From: VMDJ01 sp038146785
Lineage (GTDB): Bacteria > Pseudomonadota > Gammaproteobacteria > Chromatiales > Chromatiaceae
Direction of reading: 5' to 3'
Assembly: GCA_038146785.1 (NCBI GenBank)
Contig: JAYQSI010000016.1
Span: 124,001 to 188,000 of the forward strand
DNA: 64,000 bases
Shown: piece after piece, positions 44,030-57,324 of the stretch
Layout of the letters: each line of letters begins with the position of its first letter
How positions within the stretch are numbered: the stretch's first letter is position 1
Position numbers and translations under genes: made by a program
Notes under the pieces: model-generated
Database searches by the model: none
What the model was told of the DNA's origin: nothing
The model's input: the letters and a program-made list of their open reading frames with translations, nothing else

Positions 44030-44995
44030 CTACCCTAAGCGAAGACTGAGCTCGCCGCCATAAAAGACTTGCTCACCCGAGTCTGTTTCTAAACGCAGCC
44101 CACCATCTTCAGCGATACCACGACAAATACCGTAATGCGCAAGACCGGGGCCGGTTAATGCCACACGGCGATCTTTAAAGGCATCGAATTCTGGCCAGCG
44201 ATCTACAAAACCTTTTAAGCCTGTTTGCTCAAAGTCTTTTGCCATGCGTGTCACGCTCGCAATTAATCGAGCTGCCAACACATTGCGACTTTCTGCGACC
44301 TGCTGTTCACGCAAACTTGTGATCGGTTGATCTATAGAGGCTTGATCTAAGCTTTGATGATCAATGTTGATGCCCACACCGATTACCGCCATGGCACCTG
44401 CAGTCGCTTCGCCACTCACTTCGATCAGAATACCGCCGAGCTTTTTATCTTCAGCATATAAATCATTCGGCCATTTAAGTTGGGGCGTTTTAAGACCAGC
44501 TGACTTAAGAACCTCAGCGATCACAATACCGGTAGCCAAACTTAAACCCGCTAATTGATGAATGGGTAAAGCAAAACGATAGGCTAATGAAAAATAAAGA
44601 TTACTGCCGTAAGGCGATTGCCATACCCGACCGCGGCGACCACGACCTGCTGACTGATGCTCAGCCAACCATGACGCAGATTTTGTTGTCATTTCTGCAA
44701 GCGCCTGTTGCGCCATGGCATTGGTTGATTCGGTTGATGCCACTAACGTGAATACTTCTGGCCAATCAAGCTGTTGCTCTGCCACCACGGATTCAATCTT
44801 TGATGAATCCAAAAGCTCAATCGGACGACGTAGACGATACCCTCGTCCGCTCACCGCATCGACAGTGAGACCGGTGACTTGGCGAAGTTTATCAACCTGC
44901 TTCCAGACTGCGCTGCGCGTACACCCCATCACTTCAGCAAGTGCTTCACCTGAATGAAACTTACCGTCTGATAACAGAGATAGCAGCTGTTGCAT
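44030..44995 (-). CDS. birA: BirA, biotin-protein ligase and repressor
   Basis: BirA attaches biotin to acetyl-CoA carboxylase and can repress biotin synthesis. The 321-residue protein (also 321 in E. coli) has an N-terminal winged helix (SGEALAEVMGCTRSAVWKQVDKLR, DAVSGRGYRL), the ligase loop AGRGRRGRVWQSPYGSNLY near 117 and the Lys-bearing WPNDLYAEDKKLGGIL. With the helix-turn-helix present it belongs to the bifunctional group. Confidence 0.95.
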   Translation of the reverse strand: MQQLLSLLSDGKFHSGEALAEVMGCTRSAVWKQVDKLRQVTGLTVDAVSGRGYRLRRPIELLDSSKIESVVAEQQLDWPEVFTLVASTESTNAMAQQALAEMTTKSASWLAEHQSAGRGRRGRVWQSPYGSNLYFSLAYRFALPIHQLAGLSLATGIVIAEVLKSAGLKTPQLKWPNDLYAEDKKLGGILIEVSGEATAGAMAVIGVGINIDHQSLDQASIDQPITSLREQQVAESRNVLAARLIASVTRMAKDFEQTGLKGFVDRWPEFDAFKDRRVALTGPGLAHYGICRGIAEDGGLRLETDSGEQVFYGGELSLRLG

Positions 44996-44999
44996 TAGG

Positions 45000-46796
45000 T
45001 TATTGGCTAGATGCTAGCCAAGCCTCACGACGCGCTTTCACTGCATCATCTAATTGATCGTCTGCGATCCAGTAAACATCAATGGTGTTCGCTGAACCTT
45101 CTTCGATGCGGATCTTTGTGGTGTGTAATAAATCACGGCGGAAATAGGTCACTTCAACTTCAGCACCCACGCCATGACGCTCTAACAAACCTAAAATGTT
45201 ATCGCAGGTGAGCTTTTCGCCATTCATTGCGATCAATAGATCATTGGCACTTAAGCCTGCACGATAGGCCATGCTGTCTTTTTCAACATACGTTAACGGC
45301 ACACCATGATCGGCTTGCGACCAACGCGCACCTAAACGAATCACAGATTTCGTTTTATCTTTTGGTGTTGGCAAACAACGGCCCGTATCACTGGTCTTAC
45401 CTGTTGTACGGCGAATTAAACCAACGCCCACTTTGGCAAACCACTCATCAAGCGGCAGCTCAGCTGTGCCGTAGATGTATTGCTCAAAGAACTCATGTGG
45501 CGAAGTGCCCGCAACATTTTCGATGACTGATTCAAAGGCATCCTCTGGCACACCTTTTTCATCACGGCCATAGTGTTGCCATAGATAGCGCATCACATCA
45601 TCGAGTGTTTTTTGCTCTTGCGTGACATCACGAATCCACATATCCAAACCAAAGGAAACCAAACCACCTTTGTTGTAATAACTGACGATAACGTTTGGCG
45701 CATTCGCATCTTGTAGATAGAACTTAGTCCATGCATCAAAGCTCGACTCGGCAACTGATTGACGCTCACGGCCACGCGTACGACTTAGGCGCGTCATCGC
45801 TGATGCCAGCATGGTTAGGTAATCGTTTCGCTCAATGGCACCACAACGCACAATGCCGAGCTCATCGTAGTAAGAGGTAATCCCTTCAAAAGCCCACAGC
45901 AATTGGGTATGCGCTTCTGATAACAGATCAGACTGCTGCAACACCTCGGGCTTAATGCGCTTTACATTCCACAAGTGGAAATATTCATGACTGCACAACG
46001 CAATAAAATTACGGTAGCCATCTGACTGCGCTTTGAGTGCTTTGGTTGGCAGGTCTGAACGCTTCGAGATCAAACTGGTGCAGTGTTTATGCTCCAGTCC
46101 ACCGAAGCCTTCGCCAATCGCTAAGGTCATAAACAGATAACGATCGGTAGGTAACTCACCAAACATCGCCACGTGCTCTGCGCAGGCTTTTTGTACATCG
46201 GTACAAATTCTATCGAGATCAATCTCATCGGCATCGGTGAATGCCATCTCGTGTGGCACACCATTCACCTCAAAGGTGCCTGACTGCTGCTCACCAATTT
46301 CAACTGGGTTATCAATCAGCTCTTCATAGTTAGCTGCCAAGTAATCACCAAAGCCACGGTCATCGACTTTTTTCTCTGGCAAGGTGGTGCTGACATTCCA
46401 ATGCGCCGCTTTAATACGCGAAATCGTTAAAGCATGCGGTTCATCTTGTTTTGATGCCACACGTAAAAAAACTGCCGGGCCGTTAAAGTATCCGCGAGTG
46501 CTATCAAGAAACGCCGTACGCACGGAAAGATCAAAGGCATAAACGCGATATGTGACTGTGATTTCACCCTGTGCATTCAGTGACCAACGCTGCTTATCTA
46601 ATTTTTTGAGGGCAACTGCATGTCCTTTTTCATCTACCGCTTTCAAGTCATGTAGATGTTGCGCAAAGTTGCGCACCATGTAGCTGCCAGGAATCCATGA
46701 GGGCAATTCCAAACATTCATCACCCTGCGCAACAAACGTTAAGCTAACGCCAAATTCATGTGCGGCTGGGTCGGAACATTCAATCTGATATTTCAT
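45000..46796 (-). CDS. M61-family (glycyl aminopeptidase-like) metallopeptidase with PDZ domain
   Basis: A 598-residue soluble protein of the M61 family. The zinc site is in SHEYFHLWNVKRIKP near 260 (HExxH as HEYFH), preceded by GFGGLEHKHCTSLI. A PDZ domain is visible near 505-570 (GVPLTYVEKDSMAYRAGLSANDLLIAMNG). No signal peptide is seen, so it is probably cytoplasmic. Substrates of M61 enzymes are mostly unknown beyond glycine-rich peptides. The next gene upstream overlaps its start by 4 bp. Confidence 0.9.
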   Translation of the reverse strand: MKYQIECSDPAAHEFGVSLTFVAQGDECLELPSWIPGSYMVRNFAQHLHDLKAVDEKGHAVALKKLDKQRWSLNAQGEITVTYRVYAFDLSVRTAFLDSTRGYFNGPAVFLRVASKQDEPHALTISRIKAAHWNVSTTLPEKKVDDRGFGDYLAANYEELIDNPVEIGEQQSGTFEVNGVPHEMAFTDADEIDLDRICTDVQKACAEHVAMFGELPTDRYLFMTLAIGEGFGGLEHKHCTSLISKRSDLPTKALKAQSDGYRNFIALCSHEYFHLWNVKRIKPEVLQQSDLLSEAHTQLLWAFEGITSYYDELGIVRCGAIERNDYLTMLASAMTRLSRTRGRERQSVAESSFDAWTKFYLQDANAPNVIVSYYNKGGLVSFGLDMWIRDVTQEQKTLDDVMRYLWQHYGRDEKGVPEDAFESVIENVAGTSPHEFFEQYIYGTAELPLDEWFAKVGVGLIRRTTGKTSDTGRCLPTPKDKTKSVIRLGARWSQADHGVPLTYVEKDSMAYRAGLSANDLLIAMNGEKLTCDNILGLLERHGVGAEVEVTYFRRDLLHTTKIRIEEGSANTIDVYWIADDQLDDAVKARREAWLASSQ

Positions 46797-47326
46797 GAGT
46801 TATTGTCCAGCGGTCGAGCAATCAATCCGCTTGTAGATAAAGTGACTTCATAGGTTTGATTATCGCGCATTGGCAGATAAACGCTCGAACCATAAGCAGC
46901 ATCGACACCCGGCAAACGCTTCACCAGTTGCTCTAGCTCATCCCAACGCCAACTTGTATTCGCTGAGAGATCGATGGTTGTCGGCATTAAGGCTTGTGCT
47001 GACGTGATTTCAGTATAGCGAGATCCCAATCGCTCCAATCGATAGAGCGTGTGCTGCCCCATACTATTCGCAAGCGCAGTGAACTTAATGATCTTGGCAT
47101 CCAGTTCCCACTCATCACCTAACAAGGTGTAGGTATGTAACTTGCCATTCTGCTCAGTCAGGCGGACGTAATACTGTTGAGGTGATAGCTGTTTAAAGCT
47201 CAGCACAGCGACTGGCTCTTCGAGTGTCAGGCGATGAAAGCCCCACAAGCTCATCACTGTAACGACAGACAAAATACCAACAGGTAAAAATAAAAGTGCC
47301 GTACGTTTGAAAAGCCATTTAAACAT
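46793..47326 (-). CDS. Uncharacterised membrane-anchored protein
   Basis: A 177-residue protein with one N-terminal membrane helix (about 10-30) and a periplasmic beta-rich domain with Trp/Tyr residues. It ends in a strand-like YEVTLSTSGLIARPL. I recognise the pattern from unnamed gammaproteobacterial proteins annotated as possible efflux components, which I do not trust as a function. Its stop overlaps the M61 start (ATGA), so the two are cotranslated. It lies just downstream of the rrn operon terminator. Confidence 0.7.
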   Translation of the reverse strand: MFKWLFKRTALLFLPVGILSVVTVMSLWGFHRLTLEEPVAVLSFKQLSPQQYYVRLTEQNGKLHTYTLLGDEWELDAKIIKFTALANSMGQHTLYRLERLGSRYTEITSAQALMPTTIDLSANTSWRWDELEQLVKRLPGVDAAYGSSVYLPMRDNQTYEVTLSTSGLIARPLDNNS

Positions 47327-47370
47327 GACGTTATTGTAACCACCTGAGATTTACTTATCTTTCGAGCAAG

Positions 47371-47405
47371 AAAAAACCCCGACCGCGTTAGCGATCGGGG
47401 TTTTT
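47371..47405 (-). terminator. Terminator of the rRNA operon
   Basis: AACCCCGATCGC and GCGGTCGGGGTT form a long stem with one G-T pair, followed by T6, 8 bp past the 5S RNA. Confidence 0.92.
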
Positions 47406-47412
47406 GATTAAA

Positions 47413-47528
47413 GCCTGGCAGTGACCTACTCTCACATGGGATCTCCCACACTACCATCGGCGATACACTGTTTCACTTCTGAGTTCGGGATGGGATCAGG
47501 TGGTTCCAATGCTCTATTGCCGCCAGGC
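47413..47528 (-). rRNA. rrf: 5S ribosomal RNA
   Basis: About 116 nt. The ends GCCTGGC and GCCAGGC pair, and the conserved CCCATCCCGAACTCAGAAGTGAAA and ATGGTAGTGTGGG are present in order. It follows the 23S gene by about 107 bp. Confidence 0.97.
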
Positions 47529-47635
47529 AAACTGTTCGAAATATCGCCGTTAAGCGCTATTTCATATTTGGTTTAATTTTCAAAGGCGTACATGTCATGT
47601 TGTAACACGACACCCAAAATCTTTGGGTGTTATAT

Positions 47636-50361
<2,726 letters not shown>

Positions 50362-50463
50362 ATATAACCCCAAAAACTTTGGAAATCATATGTCTTGTGT
50401 GTACTGACATGTCCCATCAAGGTCGAACTCATGACCTTGATTAGGCGCCTTCTCAAATTAAAC

Positions 50464-50478
50464 CAAATTGTTAAAGAA
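50464..50478 (-). promoter_or_regulatory. boxA antitermination element in the 16S-23S spacer
   Basis: The minus strand reads GTTCTTTAACAATTT, close to the boxA TGCTCTTTA consensus, between tRNA-Ala and 23S. Confidence 0.75.
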
Positions 50479-50550
50479 CAGACTTTGTAACTAATACAAA
50501 GTACACAGCACCACACGTGATGCTGACTACTTCATATTTGAAGTTGATTT

Positions 50551-50626
50551 TGGTGGAGCCAGGCGGGATCGAACCGCCGACCTCCTGCGTGCAAGGCAGG
50601 CGCTCTCCCAGCTGAGCTATGGCCCC
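50551..50626 (-). tRNA. tRNA-Ala(TGC)
   Basis: A 76-nt spacer tRNA: acceptor GGGGCCA/TGGCTCC, D-arm GCTCAGCTGGGAGAGC, anticodon loop TTGCACG with TGC, encoded CCA. Confidence 0.97.
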
Positions 50627-50634
50627 AGAACACT

Positions 50635-50711
<77 letters not shown>

Positions 50712-50773
50712 AATGTCTGTAATCGTCATGTAACTTGTGTGGGTACTCCATCAATGGCTTTGATGGCTTTCGT

Positions 50774-52271
<1,498 letters not shown>

Positions 52272-52400
52272 AATCTTAGCGGTTGCTTATGGCAACCAAT
52301 CTTGGCTCAACTCAGAATCTTCGTTTATTAAAGATGCTTCGTTGATATTTTTTTGGCCATCTCGGCCATCAACGGAGCACCCACACAAATTACATGAACT

Positions 52401-52415
52401 AATTGTTAAAGAGCT
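52401..52415 (-). promoter_or_regulatory. boxA antitermination element in the rrn leader
   Basis: The minus strand reads AGCTCTTTAACAATT, nearly the E. coli boxA TGCTCTTTAACAA, about 130 bp before the 16S gene. Confidence 0.85.
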
Positions 52416-52517
52416 TTGCGCTTTTTCAAGCGCCGAGACATTCAATTATGAAAGGTCTCATTTGCTTCGTCAAAATGCTTTCGCGTTTGACTTCCTCACC
52501 GTTAAGCGAGGCGGCGA

Positions 52518-52545
52518 ATTATACGGGGCTTTAAGGACCCGTCAA
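52518..52545 (-). promoter_or_regulatory. rrn promoter P2
   Basis: TTGACG and TATAAT with a 16 bp spacer on the minus strand. A TCGCCGCC discriminator follows, typical of stringently controlled rRNA promoters. Confidence 0.88.
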
Positions 52546-52577
52546 GAGAAATTTGTAAGAAATTTCAACTTTCGCCC

Positions 52578-52598
52578 TTTTCGAAAGATCTTCGAAAA
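52578..52598. repeat. TTTTCGAA inverted repeat between rrn promoters
   Basis: TTTTCGAA-AGATC-TTCGAAAA is a perfect 8-bp dyad 33 bp upstream of the P2 -35. Further TTCGAAAA-like copies lie at about 52640-52650. It could be a regulator or curved-DNA site. Confidence 0.55.
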
Positions 52599-52672
52599 GC
52601 CTTCTGTTTTCTCGCTTTTTGAAGACCTGTTTTCACAGATTTTCGAAGAGCGTTTCAACGAAAGAGCGGCGC

Positions 52673-52700
52673 ATTATAGGGAGCCGATTTCTAGCGTCAA
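52673..52700 (-). promoter_or_regulatory. rrn promoter P1
   Basis: TTGACG and TATAAT with a 16 bp spacer on the minus strand and a GCGCCGC discriminator, 155 bp upstream of P2 and just past the tyrS stop. The 440-bp leader (52272-52715) thus holds P1, the repeat, P2 and boxA. Confidence 0.88.
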
Positions 52701-52715
52701 CGCTTTTTTACAGAT

Positions 52716-53915
52716 TTATTTCAAAAAAGTGACGCGAGCGAATTTACGTTTACCTACCTGGCAGACATAAGTGCCTGTTTCAGTGATTGAAGCGTCCCTA
52801 TCTTCGACCTTCTCGCCATCGATTTTGACCGCACCTTGCTTGATCATTCGATAGGCTTCCGAGGTGCCACTAACCAATTCGATATCACGTAATAAGTGCG
52901 CAATCGCTACCGGCTCGGTTAATGTCATCTCATGCTCAGGCATCTCATCTGGCAAGGCGCCTTTTTGGAATCGAGCGACAAAGGCTTCACGTGCGGCCAC
53001 GCCCGCTGCCTCATCATGGAAGCGCGCGACAATCTCTTCACCAAGTAGGAATTTGATATCGCGCGGATTACGGCCATCAGCAATCTCTTGCTTAAAGCCG
53101 GCTATTTCATCCATTGGACGGAAACTGAGCAACTCAAAGTAACGCCACATCAACTCATCCGAAATGGACATGATTTTTCCGAACATGTCATCCGGCGCAT
53201 CGGTAATACCAATGTAGTTATTGAGCGACTTCGACATTTTCTGCACACCATCCAATCCCTCTAGGATAGGCATGGTGAGTACGATCTGAGGCGCCTGGCC
53301 TTCTTGCTCCTGCAAATGACGACCCATCAATAGATTGAACTTTTGATCGGTACCGCCTATTTCCACATCGGCTTTCAATGCAACCGAATCCCAGCCTTGG
53401 ATCAAGGGATACAAGAATTCGTGGATCGCTATGGATTGTCCGCCTTTGAAACGCTTAGAAAAGTCATCACGCTCCAGCATACGCGCCACCGTGTGGCGAG
53501 AAGCGAGCTGGATCATGCCGGCAGAACCAAGCTCATTCATCCAGGTTGAGTTAAATACGACCTGAGTTTTCTCTGGATCGAGAATCTTAAAGACCTGTTC
53601 CTTATAGCTAGCCGCATTTCGCTCAACGTCATCGCGCGTTAGCGTAGGACGGGTTTGGCTTTTACCGGTCGGATCACCAATCATGCCGGTGAAGTCGCCG
53701 ATCAAGAAAAGGATCTCGTGACCTAAGTCCTGAAACTGACGAAGCTTATTAATGAGCACCGTGTGACCTAGGTGCAGATCGGGTGCTGTGGGATCGAAGC
53801 CCGCCTTAATACGCAGCGGCTTGCCCGACTTGAGCTTTTTAATCAGCTCTTCTTCGACCAAAATCTCTTCAGCGCCACGCTTGATCAAGGCTAATGATTC
53901 ATCGACTGACGGCAT
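52716..53915 (-). CDS. tyrS: Tyrosyl-tRNA synthetase
   Basis: TyrRS charges tRNA-Tyr. The 399-residue protein is of the bacterial TyrZ-like group: PTAPDLHLGHTVLINKL (the HIGH motif as HLGH) near 46, GDFTGMIGDPTGKS near 74, DQKFNLLMGR near 196 and KMSKS in VQKMSKSLNNYIG near 228. A C-terminal S4 RNA-binding domain starts near 335 (VSGTSEAYRMIKQGAVKIDGEKV). It lies immediately upstream of rrn P1 in the same direction. Confidence 0.97.
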   Translation of the reverse strand: MPSVDESLALIKRGAEEILVEEELIKKLKSGKPLRIKAGFDPTAPDLHLGHTVLINKLRQFQDLGHEILFLIGDFTGMIGDPTGKSQTRPTLTRDDVERNAASYKEQVFKILDPEKTQVVFNSTWMNELGSAGMIQLASRHTVARMLERDDFSKRFKGGQSIAIHEFLYPLIQGWDSVALKADVEIGGTDQKFNLLMGRHLQEQEGQAPQIVLTMPILEGLDGVQKMSKSLNNYIGITDAPDDMFGKIMSISDELMWRYFELLSFRPMDEIAGFKQEIADGRNPRDIKFLLGEEIVARFHDEAAGVAAREAFVARFQKGALPDEMPEHEMTLTEPVAIAHLLRDIELVSGTSEAYRMIKQGAVKIDGEKVEDRDASITETGTYVCQVGKRKFARVTFLK

Positions 53916-54054
53916 GTCTCTCTCAGGGTTGGAATTCTTTAAAGGTCGCGAATCTATCAGATTTCCGGCTTTAACGGGGCGAAACGCTGAACCACCGTGA
54001 TGTTTTTGAATCTGACATAATCACCTTAATACTGATAAAGCTGTAACACCTAGT

Positions 54055-55425
54055 ATGCGCGACTACTACCACGATCCTGTTTTAAGTGCCCGACACCCTC
54101 GTCGACTGCTCTTGATTCGTGGTGCGATTGTTCTTGGCTTTCTGCTACTTTTTATCTTGCTCTCTAACTGGCTTTTCAGTGACGAAGAAACAACAGAAGA
54201 GCAGCCAGCAGAATACTTATCGCAAACTTTGGTCCTGCCAGGTCAGCAACCCACGCCACTAGATGCCCCCGTAGCCTCGCCAACCGAAATACTCGTCGAG
54301 CCTGTTATAGAAACTGACCCTCTAAAGTGGGTCGATTACACCATCCGCAACGGTGACTCTCTCGCTTCTATCTTTAAGAAGCGCGGTTTAAGCGCATCGC
54401 TTCTCCACAAGATTGTTAGTAGTTCTAAAAAAGCAAAACAGCTGGCGGACATCAAACCCAAACAAACCCTGCAATTTGGTTACGCCGAAGATAAGTCTCT
54501 TGCCAGCCTAAAATGGTTACGCGATCCATTAAATAGCTTGGTTATCGAGTTAAACCCTGACGGCATTTCAGCTGAGTGGCACCAAAAGCAAGTTGATGTA
54601 CGCATTGCGAGCGCCGCAGGAGTAATTACTAGCTCTTTATTTGAGAGCGGCATCCAAGCAGGTCTTAATGATGCACAGATCATGGAGCTTGCTGCGCTGT
54701 TTGGATGGGATATCGATTTTGCGCTCGACATTCGCGAAGGCGACGCCTTCCGGGTGATCTTTGAAGAACACTATGTCGATGGTTATAAGTTTCGTGATGG
54801 TCCGATCATCGCCGCAGAGTTTGAAAACCGTGGCGAGTCATTTAACGCTTATCGTTTTATAGATGCCGATGGCAACATCGCTTACTACGACGTTGAAGGT
54901 CACAGTAAGCGCCGCGCCTTTATCCGCACCCCAATTAAATTTGCTCGGGTGAGCTCACGCTTTACCAAAAAGCGCTGGCATCCGGTGCTCAAGAAATGGC
55001 GCTCTCATAAAGGTGTTGATTACGCCGCACCGACTGGCACCCCGATTAAAGCAACCGGTGCAGGCAAAGTCGCCTTTAAAGGCTGGAAAGGTGGTTATGG
55101 CCGCGTGGTGATTTTGCAGCATGGCAGTAAGTACCAAACCGTCTACGGTCATATGTCGAAATTCGCCCGACTCAAAAATGGTGACCGCGTTAAGCAAGGC
55201 CAGACCATTGGCTATGTCGGCAAAAGCGGCTTAGCTACTGGCCCGCATCTCCATTACGAGTTTCGTATCAATGGCGTTCATCGCAACCCGCTGACTATTA
55301 AGCTACCTAAAGCTCAAGCACTCGCAAAATCCAAGCTGCCGCAATTCAATGAATACATTGCAAAATCACGAGCTCAACTTGAGGTCTTGCGCACACAGCC
55401 TAATATCGCGTTGAATGAGCTATGA
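54055..55425 (+). CDS. M23-family (LytM-type) peptidoglycan endopeptidase
   Basis: A 456-residue membrane-anchored wall hydrolase resembling MepM. The N-terminal helix lies at about 20-40. Then come an OapA/LysM-like domain (WVDYTIRNGDSLASIFKKRGLS, near 95-140) and the M23 domain with SHKGVDYAAPTGTPIKA near 320, VYGHMSKFARLKNGDRV near 363 and GPHLHYEFRINGVHRNP near 400. The zinc ligands H-x3-D and H-x-H are present. Members cleave D,D cross-links to let the wall grow. It overlaps anmK by 4 bp. Confidence 0.93.
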   Translation: MRDYYHDPVLSARHPRRLLLIRGAIVLGFLLLFILLSNWLFSDEETTEEQPAEYLSQTLVLPGQQPTPLDAPVASPTEILVEPVIETDPLKWVDYTIRNGDSLASIFKKRGLSASLLHKIVSSSKKAKQLADIKPKQTLQFGYAEDKSLASLKWLRDPLNSLVIELNPDGISAEWHQKQVDVRIASAAGVITSSLFESGIQAGLNDAQIMELAALFGWDIDFALDIREGDAFRVIFEEHYVDGYKFRDGPIIAAEFENRGESFNAYRFIDADGNIAYYDVEGHSKRRAFIRTPIKFARVSSRFTKKRWHPVLKKWRSHKGVDYAAPTGTPIKATGAGKVAFKGWKGGYGRVVILQHGSKYQTVYGHMSKFARLKNGDRVKQGQTIGYVGKSGLATGPHLHYEFRINGVHRNPLTIKLPKAQALAKSKLPQFNEYIAKSRAQLEVLRTQPNIALNEL

Positions 55426-56510
55426 GTGATTCATCTCTATATATAGGTTTGATGTCCGGCACCAGCATGGATGGTATCGATGCCGCGCTCGTAGACTTTT
55501 CGTCGGCGACACCTTCTGTTGTAAATACTGCATCACTTAACTGGTCGCCAACACTTAAAGAAAAACTCAGCACCGCAGCGGCTGGTGGTTTCCTTACTGC
55601 AAACCAATGGGGCGAGCTTGATAGCGAGGTTGGCCAAGCCTTTGCTGATGCGGCTATTGAAGTCAGTCAAGGCGTAAAGGCTATTGCAGCCATTGGCTCT
55701 CATGGACAAACCGTCGCACACCAACCTAATGGCACTAATGGCTTTAGCGTGCAATTAGGTAACGCCAACATCATTGCCGAAAAAACCGGCATTACCACAG
55801 TGGCCGATTTTCGACGTCGCGATATCGCGGCAGGCGGACAAGGCGCTCCATTAGTACCACCCTTTCACGCCGCTATTTTTGGTGATGCAAATAAACACCG
55901 AGTGATCGTCAACATTGGCGGCATTGCCAACATCACCTCGTTGCCAACTTCAGGCAACAACATCATCGGTTTTGATACCGGCCCGGGTAACCACTTAATG
56001 GATAAGTGGATCGCACTTCATCAAGGTGTGCCATTTGATCCAGAGGGCCAGTGGGCATCAACCGGCACAGTGATTACCGACTTGCTCGAGCAACTTTTGA
56101 GTGATAACTATTTTTCTCAAGCTGCACCTAAGAGCACAGGCACAGACATCTTTTCTTTAAATTGGCTAAATCAACATTCACCCAATGGCGCTGCCGAAGA
56201 TGTGATGGCAACACTCCTTGAGCTCACGGCTCAAAGTATCGCGAAAGGGGTCCAATCCTTAGCCACACCAGTCGATGAGGTGTTTGTCTGCGGAGGCGGC
56301 GTACATAACCGTGCTTTGATGGATCGCTTAACCGATCTGTTAAAAGCACCCGTCAACTCAACCGCCGCACTTGGCGTTGATCCAGATTGGGTGGAAGCGA
56401 TTGCATTTGCTTGGCTAGCTAAGCAAACGATGGAACAACAGCCCGGAAATCTCTCAAGTGTTACCGGCGCTAGCGGCCAACGCATACTGGGCGCTATCTA
56501 TCAGGCATAA
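55422..56510 (+). CDS. anmK: AnmK, anhydro-N-acetylmuramic acid kinase
   Basis: AnmK opens and phosphorylates 1,6-anhydro-MurNAc in wall recycling, downstream of AmpD. The 362-residue protein shows LMSGTSMDGIDAALVDF near 10, ATP-site GFDTGPGNHLMD near 180, and FVCGGGVHNRALMDRL near 288. It is translationally coupled to the M23 peptidase (ATGA). Confidence 0.96.
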   Translation: MSDSSLYIGLMSGTSMDGIDAALVDFSSATPSVVNTASLNWSPTLKEKLSTAAAGGFLTANQWGELDSEVGQAFADAAIEVSQGVKAIAAIGSHGQTVAHQPNGTNGFSVQLGNANIIAEKTGITTVADFRRRDIAAGGQGAPLVPPFHAAIFGDANKHRVIVNIGGIANITSLPTSGNNIIGFDTGPGNHLMDKWIALHQGVPFDPEGQWASTGTVITDLLEQLLSDNYFSQAAPKSTGTDIFSLNWLNQHSPNGAAEDVMATLLELTAQSIAKGVQSLATPVDEVFVCGGGVHNRALMDRLTDLLKAPVNSTAALGVDPDWVEAIAFAWLAKQTMEQQPGNLSSVTGASGQRILGAIYQA

Positions 56511-56540
56511 AAAAGCCCCGCGATGCGGGGCTTTCTTTTT
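56511..56540. terminator. Bidirectional terminator between anmK and erpA
   Basis: AAAAGCCCCG-CGATG-CGGGGCTTTCTTTTT forms a strong stem with A/T tails on both sides. Confidence 0.9.
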
Positions 56541-56549
56541 CAGTTTGGT

Positions 56550-56894
56550 TTACACCGAGAAGGATGAACCGCAACCACACGTGGTTGTCGCGTTTGGATT
56601 ACGAATCACAAACTGCGCGCCCTGCAGGCCTTCGCTGTAATCAACTTCCGCACCCATCAAATACTGGATACTCATTGGATCGATGAGCAACTTAACACCA
56701 TCGGTCTCAATCGCCTCATCACCTTCAGCGATGGTCTCATCAAACGTAAAGCCGTATTGGAAGCCAGAGCAACCACCACCCTGAATATAGATGCGCAACA
56801 TCAAATCAGGATTGCCTTCTTCTTTAATCAGATCAGCAACTTTTTTTGCTGCCGCTGATGTAAATACCAGTGAACCTTCTGCTGCTTCACTCAT
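56550..56894 (-). CDS. erpA: ErpA, A-type iron-sulfur carrier
   Basis: ErpA transfers Fe-S clusters to targets such as IspG/IspH. The 114-residue protein (114 in E. coli) has the three cluster Cys in GGGCSGFQYGF and TTCGCGSSF, and the ErpA-like segment DPMSIQYLMGAEVDYSEGLQGAQF. The ATG at 56894 sits in the last codons of the bactofilin gene (8 bp overlap). Confidence 0.95.
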   Translation of the reverse strand: MSEAAEGSLVFTSAAAKKVADLIKEEGNPDLMLRIYIQGGGCSGFQYGFTFDETIAEGDEAIETDGVKLLIDPMSIQYLMGAEVDYSEGLQGAQFVIRNPNATTTCGCGSSFSV

Positions 56895-57324
56895 TTTCGT
56901 GAACCTCATAATCTGACGACACTGATCTGTCGCCATCTAACTTAGAGACCATTGCCGAAACTTCGGCATCGGTTAATTTCCTTAGACTACCAACAACCTC
57001 AGCTCCCATAGCCATTTCAAGCTTATGGTAGAAAACGTTACCGGTAATTTTGGCCGAAGCCCCTAGCTGAGCAATGCCCGTGACATGCGCATCGCCAATC
57101 AGTTCGCCGTTAAAGAGGATGGTCTCAGCAAACAATTGGCCATTAATTTTCCCATGTTCACTAACAATCACCACCGATTTAGCCACTTCAGAAGCAACAA
57201 CATCACCATTTACGGTGCCATCAATGTGCACTCCATGATCAAAGCTCAGCTCACCATTAATTGAAGTGCCTTCACCAATCACAGTTGAGACCTTATCTAC
57301 CTTTGCCTTTTCTTTACTAAACAT
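56887..57324 (-). CDS. Bactofilin family cytoskeletal protein
   Basis: Bactofilins polymerise without nucleotide and anchor wall or polarity proteins. The 145-residue protein shows the beta-helix repeat pattern from about 15 to 110, for example VIGEGTSINGELSFDHGVHIDGTVNGDV and GSAHV-like turns. The tail is polar and disordered. Neighbours are the DUF6776 coiled-coil membrane protein (1 bp overlap) and the M23 peptidase, both plausible partners. Confidence 0.9.
   Translation of the reverse strand: MFSKEKAKVDKVSTVIGEGTSINGELSFDHGVHIDGTVNGDVVASEVAKSVVIVSEHGKINGQLFAETILFNGELIGDAHVTGIAQLGASAKITGNVFYHKLEMAMGAEVVGSLRKLTDAEVSAMVSKLDGDRSVSSDYEVHENE

Noticed and set aside
52342..52770. Plus-strand frame of 142 codons over the rrn leader
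   Set aside because: It covers boxA, P2 and P1 and the end of tyrS on the other strand, and has no family motif or ribosome site.
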